64,000 nt of DNA from Brevibacillus invocatus (GCF_003710915.1 NZ_RHHR01000014.1:91306-155305), one strand, 5' to 3'; positions 34,028-42,642 are shown, counted from the first letter of the stretch. Translations and numbers: made by a program. Notes: generated by a model not told the origin, from the letters alone.

Positions 34028-35113
34028 ATGGAGGAAAAAGAATTTTTGGAAGAGGAATACGGATTCGTCATTAACGGATCGCGTGAATCAGGCGCCGGCC
34101 GTGTATTGGAAACGGACCAGGGTTTGTTTTATCTGTTTACTGCACCAGCAGGTTACAAATATAAAAGCAAAATGATTCAGCGGGTAAGAAAGCATATCAG
34201 CCAGCAGCAGGAGATCGGAATGCTGAAGCTGGTAAAGACTGTCGGGGGTCATACACATACCTTTCATGACGAGCAGCTGTATTATCTGTATCGAGGGATC
34301 CGGGAGCTAGAGCTGGAGGACCCTCATTATGCCAGTGGTCAATCATTGGCTCGATTTCACCAATCAACGGCTTCATTCACCGGTGACAAAATTTTTCTTC
34401 CCTACAGTTCATTGGGAAGCTGGCCCAGCATGTGGCGGCGAAAGCTCCGCCGATACAACGAATATCGGGATGAACTGGACGATGTGAGGGCAGAGCTTAC
34501 GGCTATGGATGAGTATTTGCTGACCTGCTATACCTACGTCCATCAGCTGGGAGAAACGGCTGTCCAATATTTGTATGCGGCAGGCTACGACAAGGTCGTA
34601 AAAGAGACGGCTCAGTTTGGAAAAGTAGCCTACCAAAATTTTGATCAAGGGTTTATGCTTTGGAATGAAAAGAAAAGCAGACTGATGGCTGGGGAATGGG
34701 ACTGGGTGTTCGACATGCGCACCCGTGATATTGGACAGTGGTTAAAGGCAGAGAGCAGGCGCAACGGATGGCAGGATGAGACGGCGATCCGCTTCCTCGA
34801 CGGGTACAACGATGTATCTCCTCTGCTCGATAGCGAATATGCCATCATCTACGGTCTCATGCTGTATCCGGGCCGTTTTCTCAAGCTGGTGGAGTCGTAT
34901 CATCAGATTCCGGAAGAAGAACGCGCTGATGTAAACGCAGAAGTCTGGCATTCGCATTTGGAAGACGAGCTTGTTCACATGGAAACTGCACTCCGTCGGT
35001 ATCCTCAGATGATCGCACAACAGTACGGCACGTCCATTCCACACATTGACTGGTTGTGGAGGTTGGAAGATGAAAATACCACTCAAAATCGTGACGAGGC
35101 TCAAAGCGAATAA
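34028..35113 (+). CDS. yutH: YutH-like spore coat-associated protein (kinase-like fold)
   Basis: 361-residue protein of the CotS/YutH group, related to aminoglycoside phosphotransferase/homoserine kinase folds but lacking clear catalytic HxD and DFD motifs (HQLGETAVQYLY; FDMRTRDIGQWL). In B. subtilis YutH is a coat-associated sporulation protein. Landmarks include MLKLVKTVGGHTHTFHDEQLYYLYRG, SLARFHQST, GEWDWVFDMRTRDI and GLMLYPGRFLKLVESYH. ATG 34028 has GAGGAGG 8-9 bases upstream. Confidence 0.85.
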   Translation: MEEKEFLEEEYGFVINGSRESGAGRVLETDQGLFYLFTAPAGYKYKSKMIQRVRKHISQQQEIGMLKLVKTVGGHTHTFHDEQLYYLYRGIRELELEDPHYASGQSLARFHQSTASFTGDKIFLPYSSLGSWPSMWRRKLRRYNEYRDELDDVRAELTAMDEYLLTCYTYVHQLGETAVQYLYAAGYDKVVKETAQFGKVAYQNFDQGFMLWNEKKSRLMAGEWDWVFDMRTRDIGQWLKAESRRNGWQDETAIRFLDGYNDVSPLLDSEYAIIYGLMLYPGRFLKLVESYHQIPEEERADVNAEVWHSHLEDELVHMETALRRYPQMIAQQYGTSIPHIDWLWRLEDENTTQNRDEAQSE

Positions 35114-35296
35114 ATCCATCGGGTTTAGGCTGATACAGCTGACAGCACAGACACGGCGGTTAATGGAAAAGCGGAAATGCTCGCTGTTGAAACCGACGGC
35201 CGTGTCTGTCGCTGTGTCCCAAAAGAAAACCGGTGACAAGGCACTGTCGCTGTTCGTCTTCGTCCACGTGCTGATTGGAAAGGAGCCGTTCCCCTC

Positions 35297-36208
35297 ATGA
35301 TGAGTACTATACTCTACAGTGTAGTCGGCCTATTGCTGGCAATCGTTGTCATCATCGCACTGATCGCATTCCAAGTTACCTGGAAACTGACGCACCCCAA
35401 GCGAAAGCCGCTGGATATGGACCCGAAGGATTTTGGGCTGGAACATGTGGAGAACGTACGATTTTCCAGCAGAGAAGCAGGGATTTCGCTGGCAGGCTGG
35501 TATATGTCTGCCGAGCGTGAGACGGGACATTCACGCAAGAAAACCTTGATTTTTTCGCATGGCTACAGTCAGAACAGGCAGGAGCCACATCTGCCAGCCT
35601 TGTCATTGGCCGCACAGCTGGTAAAGGATGGCTATGACGTGCTCATGTTTGATTTTCGCAATGCAGGAGAATCGAGTGATGCCTTGACGACAATCGGTCT
35701 TCGCGAGCAGCAGGACTTGCTCTCGGCGATTGATTACGTAGAGAGCAGCAGACCGGGACATGCGTTGGGGCTAGTCGGATTTTCGATGGGGGCAGCCACT
35801 TCTTTGCTGGTGGGGGGAATGGATGATCGAATTGAGGCGATCGTTGCGGATTCGCCGTTTTACTCCCTGCGAGAATATCTGGAAGAGAACTTGCCAAAAT
35901 GGACGGGCCTGCCACGATTTCCTTTCAACTGGTTTATTTTGACGCTAAGTCCGATCCTGCTGGGCGCCAATCCACGTGAAGTAAAGCCTTACGAAGCTGT
36001 AAAACAGGCGAAAAAGCCGATATTTTTCATTCATGGAACCGGAGATGAAACCGTGCCTTGCCAGAACAGCGAGCGGCTTCGTGCCTTGGCGACGAATGAG
36101 CAAACGGAGCTCTGGCTGGTGCCCAAGACGGGACATGTACGCAGCTATGCCCGTTACCCGGAAGAGTACGGGCAAAAAGTGATTCACTTTTTTAACGAGG
36201 TTCTTTGA
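35297..36208 (+). CDS. Membrane-anchored alpha/beta hydrolase
   Basis: 303 residues. An N-terminal hydrophobic anchor (about 4-26) precedes an alpha/beta hydrolase domain: FSHGYSQNRQEP (oxyanion hole), DVLMFDFRNAGESS, GLVGFSMGAAT with the nucleophile Ser, FIHGTGDETVP (acid) and PKTGHVRSYARYPEEY (His). This resembles the YqkD group of Bacillus. Substrate unknown. Two adjacent ATGs (35297, 35300) follow AAAGGAG at 11-14 bases, rather wide. The 183 bases before it contain only a doubtful short frame. Confidence 0.88.
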   Translation: MMSTILYSVVGLLLAIVVIIALIAFQVTWKLTHPKRKPLDMDPKDFGLEHVENVRFSSREAGISLAGWYMSAERETGHSRKKTLIFSHGYSQNRQEPHLPALSLAAQLVKDGYDVLMFDFRNAGESSDALTTIGLREQQDLLSAIDYVESSRPGHALGLVGFSMGAATSLLVGGMDDRIEAIVADSPFYSLREYLEENLPKWTGLPRFPFNWFILTLSPILLGANPREVKPYEAVKQAKKPIFFIHGTGDETVPCQNSERLRALATNEQTELWLVPKTGHVRSYARYPEEYGQKVIHFFNEVL

Positions 36209-36217
36209 GAATGAAAA

Positions 36218-36250
36218 AAGCAGCTAAGCGGAAAAATCCGTTAGCTGCTT
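36218..36250. terminator. Bidirectional terminator between hydrolase and yutI
   Basis: AAGCAGCTAA-G-CGG / CCG-TTAGCTGCTT between convergent genes. Confidence 0.88.
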
Positions 36251-36266
36251 CTACGCCTGTATCGGC

Positions 36267-36494
36267 TTAGAATACTTGTTGTACTTCCTTAATACCAGGG
36301 ATTTCTTCAATCAGAGCGCGTTCAATCCCGGCTTTCAGGGTGATCGTGGATGATGGGCAGCTACCGCATGCTCCCATCAGGCGCAGTTTCACGATGCCAT
36401 CTTCCACATCGACGAGTTGTACATCGCCACCGTCACGTTGCAGATACGGACGCAGTTTATCGAGTACTTCTTGTACTTGATCCATAACTTCCAT
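36267..36494 (-). CDS. yutI: NifU C-terminal domain protein (YutI), Fe-S scaffold/carrier
   Basis: 75-residue NFU-type protein. Conserved sequence [41 protein letters not shown], compact with the CxxC cluster-binding motif (CGSC), then [16 protein letters not shown]. It carries or delivers 4Fe-4S clusters to target proteins. ATG 36494 has AAAGGAG about 10 bases upstream; ATG 36485 is an alternative. It fits the yut cluster position beside yuzD. Confidence 0.94.
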   Translation of the reverse strand: MEVMDQVQEVLDKLRPYLQRDGGDVQLVDVEDGIVKLRLMGACGSCPSSTITLKAGIERALIEEIPGIKEVQQVF

Positions 36495-36682
36495 GCTACA
36501 TTCACTCCTTTCCCAGCTTCTCCTTTATTATAATCATTACGCGATGATAAATCCACGCCTTACATGCCTGGTCTACACTTTGGATGGCAATATGCTTCTT
36601 GTATGCAGTGTATCCCCTTTTCAACGAAATCACATGTTATAATAGACAAGAAAAAAGAACTTTGTGATAAGGAGTCATTGAC

Positions 36683-37606
36683 GTGAACGTATATCGGAAT
36701 GTCAAGGAACTGATCGGAAACACGCCCATTGTGGAAATTACACAGTTTGAACTGCCAGAGGGAGTTCGCCTGTTTGCCAAATTGGAGTATTTCAATCCTG
36801 GCGGCAGCGTCAAGGACAGATTGGGAATGGAGCTGATCCGGGCGGCAGAAGAGAATGGACAACTCAAGCCTGGCGGCACCATTATTGAACCTACAGCAGG
36901 AAATACAGGTATTGGGGTAGCATTAGCTGCGGTAGGCACGGGTTATAAAGTTATTTTCTGCGTACCGGCCAAGTTTTCCGAGGAAAAGCAAGAGCTCATG
37001 CGTGCACTTGGAGCCGAGGTGGTCAATACGCCGACAGAACAAGGCATCAAAGGGGCAATTGCCAAGGCACAGGAGCTGGCGGAATCCATTCCAGGCTCGT
37101 TTGTTCCACAACAATTTGCCAATCCTGCCAACCCGGATGCCCATTACAAAACGACCGGACCTGAAATTTGGAAACAAATGGAAGGTCAAGTTCAAGTATT
37201 TGTTGCTGGTGCGGGATCAGGCGGTACGTTCATGGGTGCAGCTCGTTATCTGAAGGAGCAAAATCCTAGCATCAAAACCGTGATTGTCGAACCAGAAGGC
37301 TCTATTTTGAATGGCGGCGAATCCGGTCCACATAAAACAGAGGGCATTGGAATGGAATTCTTGCCACCATTCATGGACACCAGCTATTTCGACGCGATCC
37401 ACACCATTCTGGATGTCGAGGCGTTTGATTGGGTCAAGCAACTGGCAGCCAAAGAAGGTATGTTGGTCGGCAGCTCTGCTGGTGCTGCAATGGCAACTGC
37501 CCTGCGGGAAGCGAAGGAAGCCGCACCTGGTACCAACATCGTCGTGCTGTTCGCGGACAGCAGTGAGCGTTATCTCAGTAAGAAAATTTACCAAGGGGGT
37601 ATTTAA
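36683..37606 (+). CDS. mccA: O-acetylserine-dependent cystathionine beta-synthase
   Basis: PLP enzyme of the cysteine synthase fold, 307 residues. Motifs: IGNTPIVEI, FNPGGSVKDRLG (PLP lysine), PTAGNTGIGVA, AGAGSGGTF (phosphate loop) and GSSAGAA (the serine that contacts the PLP ring). Likeness to B. subtilis MccA/YrhA and the cystathionine gamma-lyase gene two bases downstream indicate the reverse transsulfuration route from homocysteine to cysteine. GTG start 8 bases after AAGGAG. In B. subtilis mccA-mccB lies elsewhere, with mtnN. Confidence 0.9.
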   Translation: MNVYRNVKELIGNTPIVEITQFELPEGVRLFAKLEYFNPGGSVKDRLGMELIRAAEENGQLKPGGTIIEPTAGNTGIGVALAAVGTGYKVIFCVPAKFSEEKQELMRALGAEVVNTPTEQGIKGAIAKAQELAESIPGSFVPQQFANPANPDAHYKTTGPEIWKQMEGQVQVFVAGAGSGGTFMGAARYLKEQNPSIKTVIVEPEGSILNGGESGPHKTEGIGMEFLPPFMDTSYFDAIHTILDVEAFDWVKQLAAKEGMLVGSSAGAAMATALREAKEAAPGTNIVVLFADSSERYLSKKIYQGGI

Positions 37607-37608
37607 CC

Positions 37609-38742
37609 ATGAGAATCAAAACACGTCTGATCCACGGCGGAATCGAGGGAGATCCGAATACAGGAGCCGTTTCGGTTCCGATTTATCAAGTAAGCACCTA
37701 CAAGCAAGAAGCAATCGGTGTACACAAGGGCTTTGAATATTCCCGTACGGGCAACCCGACACGCCATGCACTGGAAACCTACATCGCCGAGCTTGAGGGC
37801 GGAGCGCGTGGATTTGCTTTCGGTTCCGGTATGGCAGCACTTTCGACGATTCTTTCCCTGTTCAACAAAGGGGATCATCTGGTAGTAGGGGACGATGTAT
37901 ACGGCGGTACATACCGTGTCATCACCCGCGTGTTCTCCCGATTGGGTCTGGAAGCTACGTATGTAGATACGAGTGATCTGAAGGCAGTGGAGGCAGCCAT
38001 TCGCCCGGAAACCAAGGCGATCGTCATGGAAACGCCAACCAACCCGTTGCTGAAAGTAAGTGATATTTCCGCCCTTGCAGACATTGCGAAGTCAAAAAAT
38101 GTACTGCTGGTGGTCGACAATACGTTCATGACGCCTTATTGGCAGAATCCACTCGATTTGGGAGCCGATATCGTGTTCCATAGCGCGACCAAATACCTGG
38201 GCGGACACAGTGACGTCGTAGCAGGTCTGGTCGTAGTGAAGGACGCACAGCTGGGTGAAGAGATGCACTACGTTCAAAACGCGATTGGCGGCGTCCTTGG
38301 ACCGCAGGATTCCTGGCTCTTGCTTCGCGGTATGAAAACATTGGGTCTGCGTATGGAAGAACATGAGCACAACGCACGCACGTTGGCGAAGTGGCTGTCC
38401 GAGCGCAGTGATATCAAGCGTGTGATTTACCCAGGTCTGTCCGGTCATTCCGGTCATGAGCTGATTCAAAAACAAGCGCGTGGATTTGGCGGCATGATCT
38501 CCTTTGACGTAGGCAGTGCGGAGCGCGCCGATGAAGTATTGGCAAAGGTGAAGTACTTTACACTGGCAGAATCGCTCGGGGCAGTAGAAAGTCTGATCAG
38601 CGTACCAGCGCGGATGACACATGCCTCCATTCCGGCAGAGCGTCGCGCAGAGCTGGGCATTTCAGATGGTCTCGTTCGCATCTCTGTGGGGATCGAGGAC
38701 GTACAGGACCTGATCGAGGATCTGGAGCAAGCTCTCTCCTAA
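37609..38742 (+). CDS. mccB: cystathionine gamma-lyase / homocysteine gamma-lyase
   Basis: Cys/Met metabolism PLP enzyme, 377 residues, splitting cystathionine to cysteine, 2-oxobutyrate and ammonia. Motifs: RLIHGGIEGDPNTGAVSVPI, YSRTGNPTR, FGSGMAALST, VDNTFMTPYWQNPLDLGADIV, HSATKYLGGHSDV (PLP lysine), LGAVESLISVPARMTHASIP. It starts 2 bases after the mccA stop, so the two genes form an operon that may continue into the YuzD-like gene, since no terminator lies between them. Confidence 0.93.
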   Translation: MRIKTRLIHGGIEGDPNTGAVSVPIYQVSTYKQEAIGVHKGFEYSRTGNPTRHALETYIAELEGGARGFAFGSGMAALSTILSLFNKGDHLVVGDDVYGGTYRVITRVFSRLGLEATYVDTSDLKAVEAAIRPETKAIVMETPTNPLLKVSDISALADIAKSKNVLLVVDNTFMTPYWQNPLDLGADIVFHSATKYLGGHSDVVAGLVVVKDAQLGEEMHYVQNAIGGVLGPQDSWLLLRGMKTLGLRMEEHEHNARTLAKWLSERSDIKRVIYPGLSGHSGHELIQKQARGFGGMISFDVGSAERADEVLAKVKYFTLAESLGAVESLISVPARMTHASIPAERRAELGISDGLVRISVGIEDVQDLIEDLEQALS

Positions 38743-38778
38743 AAGCCTCAGGAAGCGAATAGGCAGGTGACCAAAGCG

Positions 38779-39114
38779 ATGAGTGTCGAAGTCAAGGTCT
38801 ACGGGACAGAACAATTATGTGCGAGCTGCGTCAATCTGCCATCTGCCAAGGAAACAGCTGAATGGCTGCAGGCAGCCCTATCCCGCAAATTCGGGAGCGA
38901 CAGCATTTGCATCACCTACAGCGATTTTCAACAACCACAGACAGAGGAAGACAAAAGCTGGTCGAAGCGTATTATTGAGGAAGATTTGTGGTATCCGCTT
39001 GTCGTAATTTCCGGGGAAATTGTCGGTGAGGGAAATCCGAAGCTGAAGAATATTTACGCGAAGCTGGAGAGCATGGGTCTTCAGCCGGTTGTCGAAGCCG
39101 TAGATAGTGAATAA
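38779..39114 (+). CDS. yuzD: YuzD-like (DUF1462) thioredoxin-fold protein
   Basis: 111 residues. Conserved YuzD features: EVKVYGTEQLCASCVNLPSAKETAEWL with a CASC motif, FGSDSICITYSDFQ, WYPLVVISGEIVGEGNPKLKNIY. The fold is thioredoxin-like; the role is unknown. ATG 38779 lies 8 bases after AGGTGA; the GTG four codons earlier is part of that ribosome site. It follows mccB by 36 bases and is closed by a long stem terminator. Confidence 0.88.
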   Translation: MSVEVKVYGTEQLCASCVNLPSAKETAEWLQAALSRKFGSDSICITYSDFQQPQTEEDKSWSKRIIEEDLWYPLVVISGEIVGEGNPKLKNIYAKLESMGLQPVVEAVDSE

Positions 39115-39128
39115 AGCATTCTTATAGC

Positions 39129-39187
39129 AAACGACCAGATGTTCAGCCTCCCACTCGTGAGGGGGTGAAGCATCTGGTCGTTTTTTT
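39129..39187 (+). terminator. Terminator after yuzD
   Basis: Long hairpin with outer arms ACGACCAGATG / CATCTGGTCGT, an inner stem TTCA-CCTC / GAGG-TGAA, then a seven-T run. Confidence 0.9.
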
Positions 39188-39226
39188 AGTCGTATTTCTG
39201 TCCTATGATGCAGACCATCACGTGCA

Positions 39227-39346
39227 ATGGTTAAAATAGTATGGCGGCGTTTTCAGGTCACAGCGGATAAAGTATTCGACGCTTGGGTAAGTCCCGATAT
39301 GATGAGAAAATGGTTATTCACGATGGATAAAACGAACAAATCTTAG
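39227..39346 (+). pseudogene. SRPBCC/AHSA1-family protein, N-terminal fragment
   Basis: A 39-codon frame with VWRRFQVTADKVFDAWVSP, then MMRKWLFTM, the typical opening of activator-of-Hsp90-like SRPBCC proteins (normally 140-160 residues). The likeness ends at about 39335, where the frame runs into the 3' end of the next gene on the opposite strand and stops. It is a truncated relic; a deletion or insertion joined it to its current neighbour. Confidence 0.65.
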
Positions 39347-39643
39347 GACTTGCAAATAGTTTTCTTCAAGCACGTTTTCTTCTGAGACAAGAATATCCAT
39401 AAATTCCCTGTATAGTTGCTGCAGTTCCTCTTGCTCATTGATGAGCTGGACCGCTTGATCATAGGTTGGCTCATCCTTGTACCAATGGATCTCCATCCAC
39501 GTGGAGTCATCTTCCTTGCTTTTTAAATGGACAGATTGTTTATCTACAAACCTTTCGTAGATGCTTTCGGCTGCTTTCTGGATCTCGAGATACTCTTGCT
39601 CCCGGTCAGGCTTAATTCGGTACTTGTATACTTTTACAAACAT
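39314..39643 (-). CDS. Hypothetical protein, possible dimeric alpha/beta-barrel
   Basis: 109 residues, unrecognised. MFVKVYKYRIKPDREQEYLE followed by KSKEDDSTWMEIHWYKDE resembles the ferredoxin-like fold of small dimeric barrel proteins (monooxygenase-like), with a Glu/Leu-rich helix at the end. Start ATG 39643 has CAGGAGGCC 6 bases upstream. The last codons overlap the SRPBCC fragment, so the original C-terminus may have been replaced at the junction. Confidence 0.65.
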   Translation of the reverse strand: MFVKVYKYRIKPDREQEYLEIQKAAESIYERFVDKQSVHLKSKEDDSTWMEIHWYKDEPTYDQAVQLINEQEELQQLYREFMDILVSEENVLEENYLQVLRFVRFIHRE

Positions 39644-39753
39644 CGCGGCCTCCTGAGGAACGTCTTGAATCGGTTCTAGCGTGAAGGTTCTGCATTCTTT
39701 TGTCGGGTCATATAGTCCTTGATGAAGGCGTAATCAGATGGAGGGACGAACGA

Positions 39754-40095
39754 ATGGACAATCCTTTGGCCCGATATTACGAATTGAAGGAAACACAAAA
39801 GCTGATAGAAGAAGAGCTGAATCTGTTGCGCAACGAGCTTCTGGAGGCATATGCAGAAGCGGGAAAAGCGGAAGCAGGGAAGTACCAGCTCACCATCAAC
39901 CACCAGGAGCGGCGGGAATACAACGATGACAAGGTATTCAACGCACTGCCTGACGCATCGTTGTGGCGGCTCATGTCGAGAGCAGACACCGGCAAAATTG
40001 CCAGCCTGCTGAAGCTGAACGTCGTACAGGAACAATGGCTGACAGGGACCTACGAGCTGCGCAAGGTACCCGTGGTACGGGTGCAAAAACGTTAA
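39754..40095 (+). CDS. Hypothetical protein
   Basis: 113 residues, no family recognised. The first 45 residues form a Glu/Leu-rich helix (YYELKETQKLIEEELNLLRNELLEAYAEAG), probably coiled coil, followed by an Arg/Gln-rich stretch and a globular-looking end (LNVVQEQWLTGTYELRKVP). The pattern recalls small phage or recombination-associated proteins, but I cannot assign one. ATG 39754 has GGAGG 8 bases upstream. A clear terminator follows. Confidence 0.65.
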   Translation: MDNPLARYYELKETQKLIEEELNLLRNELLEAYAEAGKAEAGKYQLTINHQERREYNDDKVFNALPDASLWRLMSRADTGKIASLLKLNVVQEQWLTGTYELRKVPVVRVQKR

Positions 40096-40118
40096 TGGAG
40101 CATGAAAGAATACGGTCA

Positions 40119-40156
40119 GGTTGGGCATGAGGTGTGAGCATGCCCAACCCTTTTTT
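40119..40156. terminator. Terminator after hypothetical gene
   Basis: GGTTGGGCATG / CATGCCCAACC, 11 paired bases, then CTTTTTT. Confidence 0.9.
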
Positions 40157-40201
40157 ATTTGGGATTACATGAATCAAGAACCAGCAAAAATTTACTTGTT
40201 T

Positions 40202-41059
40202 CTACTTGTCTTTGTTTACAACAGGAATCCAAAGCTCATTGCGCTGTTCTTCAGGCGGCAGGTAACATTCGATGGCTGGCAGGTAGGCGAGCTCGAATGC
40301 AGAGGCTGGCAGCCAATCCGCATAGAAGCGTTGCCAAGCAGATTGCATGGCGTCCGGAGCGCCAGGAACATCGAAGACCACCCATGCTGCTTCTGGAAAG
40401 TCGAGCTTGACCATGCCTTCTGGAGGATTTTTTTCAGAGACGATGGATAAGATGTAATCGAACTCCTCATTCCTGCCAAAGTCGCCATCGGCACAGACAC
40501 CCAAAATCCCTCTGATCGGATGGTTCTCCCGGCGAATGTTCCAGAGTGCTTCAAAAATCCCCTGCTTGCTCGCGAGCTCCCAACGCTGTGGCAACACCTG
40601 AAAAGCCTCTTTCATGTTGACCTTTTCGCTGACTCCGACGATCTGAAAAGCGTCCAGTTTTTCTACGCGATAGTTCATTTCCACAGCTCCTTTAATACTG
40701 ATTTGAAAAGACATGCGTGGATAGTCTTTCAGCTTCGTCCCTCGTGCACGCGCTGCTGTCGGAGTGGCTCCATGCATGCTGTGAAAGGCACGGGTGAATG
40801 CTTCGGGTGAGTCGTAGCCGTACTTGAGAGCGAGATCGACCACTTTGATCGGACTATTCTGGAGCTCATAGGCAGCGAGAGTTAGGCGGCGCCGTCTGAT
40901 GTACTCTGCCAGCGAAACCTCCGTAATCGAAGAGAACATGCGCTGGAAGTGGTAGATGGAGCAGCAAGCGATTTTGGCTACTTGCGAATAGTTGATTTCC
41001 TCCGTGAGATGCTCTTCGATGTAGTCAATCACATCATTCATTCTCGTGACCCCATTCAT
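40202..41059 (-). CDS. AraC-family regulator with GyrI-like effector domain
   Basis: About 285 residues. The N-terminal double helix-turn-helix (about 5-105) has VAKIACCSIYHFQRMFSSITEVSLAEYIRRRRLTLAAYEL and KYGYDSPEAFTRAFHSMHGATP. The C-terminal half (135-285) is a GyrI/SOUL-like small-molecule-binding domain (YRVEKLDAFQIVGVSEKV, WVVFDVPGAPDAMQSAWQRFYADWLP). Rob/BmrR-like multidrug or stress control is plausible. Several starts are close together (GTG 41080, ATG 41071, GTG 41065, ATG 41059); AAAGG is at 41071-41077, so the start is uncertain. Confidence 0.85.
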   Translation of the reverse strand: MNGVTRMNDVIDYIEEHLTEEINYSQVAKIACCSIYHFQRMFSSITEVSLAEYIRRRRLTLAAYELQNSPIKVVDLALKYGYDSPEAFTRAFHSMHGATPTAARARGTKLKDYPRMSFQISIKGAVEMNYRVEKLDAFQIVGVSEKVNMKEAFQVLPQRWELASKQGIFEALWNIRRENHPIRGILGVCADGDFGRNEEFDYILSIVSEKNPPEGMVKLDFPEAAWVVFDVPGAPDAMQSAWQRFYADWLPASAFELAYLPAIECYLPPEEQRNELWIPVVNKDK

Positions 41060-41136
41060 TTTCACTGTCATCCTTTCCACAAATCAACGATAACGGATAG
41101 CTCCGATGGTCGCCGTGCATTTTTTGCCGGATAATG

Positions 41137-41394
41137 CTAGGGAAATCTCTTATTCTTAGAAGAGGCCAAGCGTTCATTGCCTCTTTTGAAGTTTCCAGTA
41201 ATTTTCGCCAGGATGAGCTGTACCTCCTTGCTATCCTGTGCTGCGTTGATTTTTTGGAGAAACTTCTCAGCATCGTTTCCTTTCAGCATTTTTACCTGCT
41301 TGCCTAGATAGTCGAGGAAAATCGTATTGTTTTTGGCAATGCGGTAGCTAAAGGGCTCGTCGTCTAAACGATTTCGCTTGTCAATGGGTTCCAT
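41137..41394 (-). CDS. Small hypothetical protein
   Basis: 85 residues, no known domain. It is polar with a strand-rich middle (FSYRIAKNNTIFLDYLGKQVKMLKG), an amphipathic helix (DAEKFLQKINAAQD) and a basic end (KRGNERLASSKNKRF). The ribosome site AAGGAGTGAGG precedes ATG 41394 at good spacing. It looks like a real small cytoplasmic protein found in related Bacillales; function unknown. Confidence 0.65.
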   Translation of the reverse strand: MEPIDKRNRLDDEPFSYRIAKNNTIFLDYLGKQVKMLKGNDAEKFLQKINAAQDSKEVQLILAKITGNFKRGNERLASSKNKRFP

Positions 41395-41550
41395 GCTTCC
41401 TCACTCCTTACTAAATGGGGTAATCTAATACGACCTGTTGAAATCTTCAGTAAAAAAACATGTGATTATGCTGTTCCCTAAGGAAAGTAGGTGTATAGTC
41501 AGAGGAGAGAGTAGAGCTTTACCCTTTGAAACAGAAAAGGAGTTGTACCC

Positions 41551-42207
41551 GATGAGTCCAATGACGCATTTGCAACAGGCCTATGATCGAGCGAAATACC
41601 CATTGACCGGTCACCGAACGAGGAAATCAAAATCCACCTGGATGGCGCACGACTCTTGGAGGTTCTCCCTTATTATCAAAAGACGGCAGCCGAGGTTTGC
41701 GCTTTGTTCGACAGTGTTTACCTGTCCTTCTACAAAGGAATTGGCGGTATCGCGGGAGCTATCCTCGCAGGAGACGAAGCTTTTACTACCGAATCCAAGG
41801 TGTGGAAAAGACGTCACGGCGGAGATTTGATCAGTCTGTACCCGTATATTGTCAGCGCTGACCACAACTTCGAGCAAAGGAAGCATCGTTTTCCAAAATA
41901 CTACGAAAACGCAATCGAGCTTGCCCAATTGTATAATGAATGCCACGCGATTGTCACTCGACCCGCGATTCCAGTCTCCAACATGTTTCATGTCCATGTC
42001 GGAGTGCCAAAAGAGAAGCTGGAGCCGCTATTGGTCACGATCTACGAGGAGACGGATGTTGCTCTGACTCATTATCTGAGAGATGACAAAGAGACGGGTT
42101 GTTACTATGAGGTGAGCATTGGAGATCGCTATGATCAGGTACCCAAGGAAGATTTGAAGAGAGCGTTTCAATTGCTGAATGAGAGAATAAAAGCGCTCCA
42201 GGCCTAG
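41551..42207 (+). pseudogene. threonine aldolase-like beta-eliminating lyase with internal deletion and frameshift
   Basis: The first 22 codons (HLQQAYDRAKYPLTGHR) match the start of low-specificity threonine aldolases. At about 41618 the sequence jumps, in another frame, to NEEIKIHLDGARLLEVLPYY, and then follows the family through SVYLSFYKGIGGIAGAILAG (Lys that holds PLP) to the normal end (RIKALQA) at 42207. About 150-170 codons from the middle, including much of the PLP site, are gone and the frame is shifted. The ATG at 41656 could make a 183-residue remnant, but it would not be active. Confidence 0.82.
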
Positions 42208-42214
42208 TGGACGC

Positions 42215-42590
42215 TCATCGGACAACAGGTGTTTCGATACCTCGTGCCCAATCCCGGATAAAGGGCTCTTGATTTTCATTGAGAGGGTGGGGGAGGCAGT
42301 CACGTTCAAAGAATCCGTGTTCATAGCTCTCTGGTCCTTCTTGCTTCAGCTCACCGTGATAAGATGTCGTATGAAAGATCACTTGCACGCTGTAGACCTT
42401 GTCCTTGTTGGGATATTTCTTGTAACCGCGAGGACCAGAGTAAATTCCGAAGAGGGTCGGATTTTCCAGGACGAGGCCTGATTCTTCCTGAACTTCACGG
42501 AGTAGAGTTTCCAGAAAGGTTTCCCCAATTTCCATCAAGCCACCGGGAAGACACTACGTTTCGGACGATCAAACGTTACGAGCGCACATT
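42215..42590 (-). pseudogene. Nudix hydrolase, 5'-truncated and frameshifted
   Basis: The Nudix box is clear: LPGGLMEIGETF, then TLLREVQEESG, and the rest of the domain runs to 42215. Directly upstream of LPGG, however, the same frame has a stop codon (TAG at about 42556-42554), and family-like residues (CALVTFDRPKRS) appear in another frame before ending at about 42590. The first 30 or so residues of a normal enzyme are missing. A TTG or ATG within the Nudix box could start translation, but would leave no complete fold. Confidence 0.72.
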
Positions 42591-42603
42591 TCTTCACAAA
42601 AAA

Positions 42604-42639
42604 GAAAACCTATCCGGCTAGTGGGCCAAATAGGTTTTT
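42604..42639. terminator. Terminator downstream of yutJ-like gene
   Basis: AAACCTAT / ATAGGTTT arms with flanking A and T runs, just outside the yutJ stop. Confidence 0.7.
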
Positions 42640-42642
42640 CAG

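Noticed and set aside
35070..35300. 76-codon frame between yutH and the hydrolase gene, ATG 35070 after GGAGGTTGG
   Set aside because: The apparent ribosome site is coding sequence of yutH, the peptide (Lys/Arg-rich, ending IGKEPFPS) has no recognisable feature, and its end overlaps the next gene's start. Possible but unsupported.
36495..36682. SAM riboswitch (S-box) in front of mccA
   Set aside because: The 190-base leader lacks the S-box core; only a TATAAT-like box near the start is seen.
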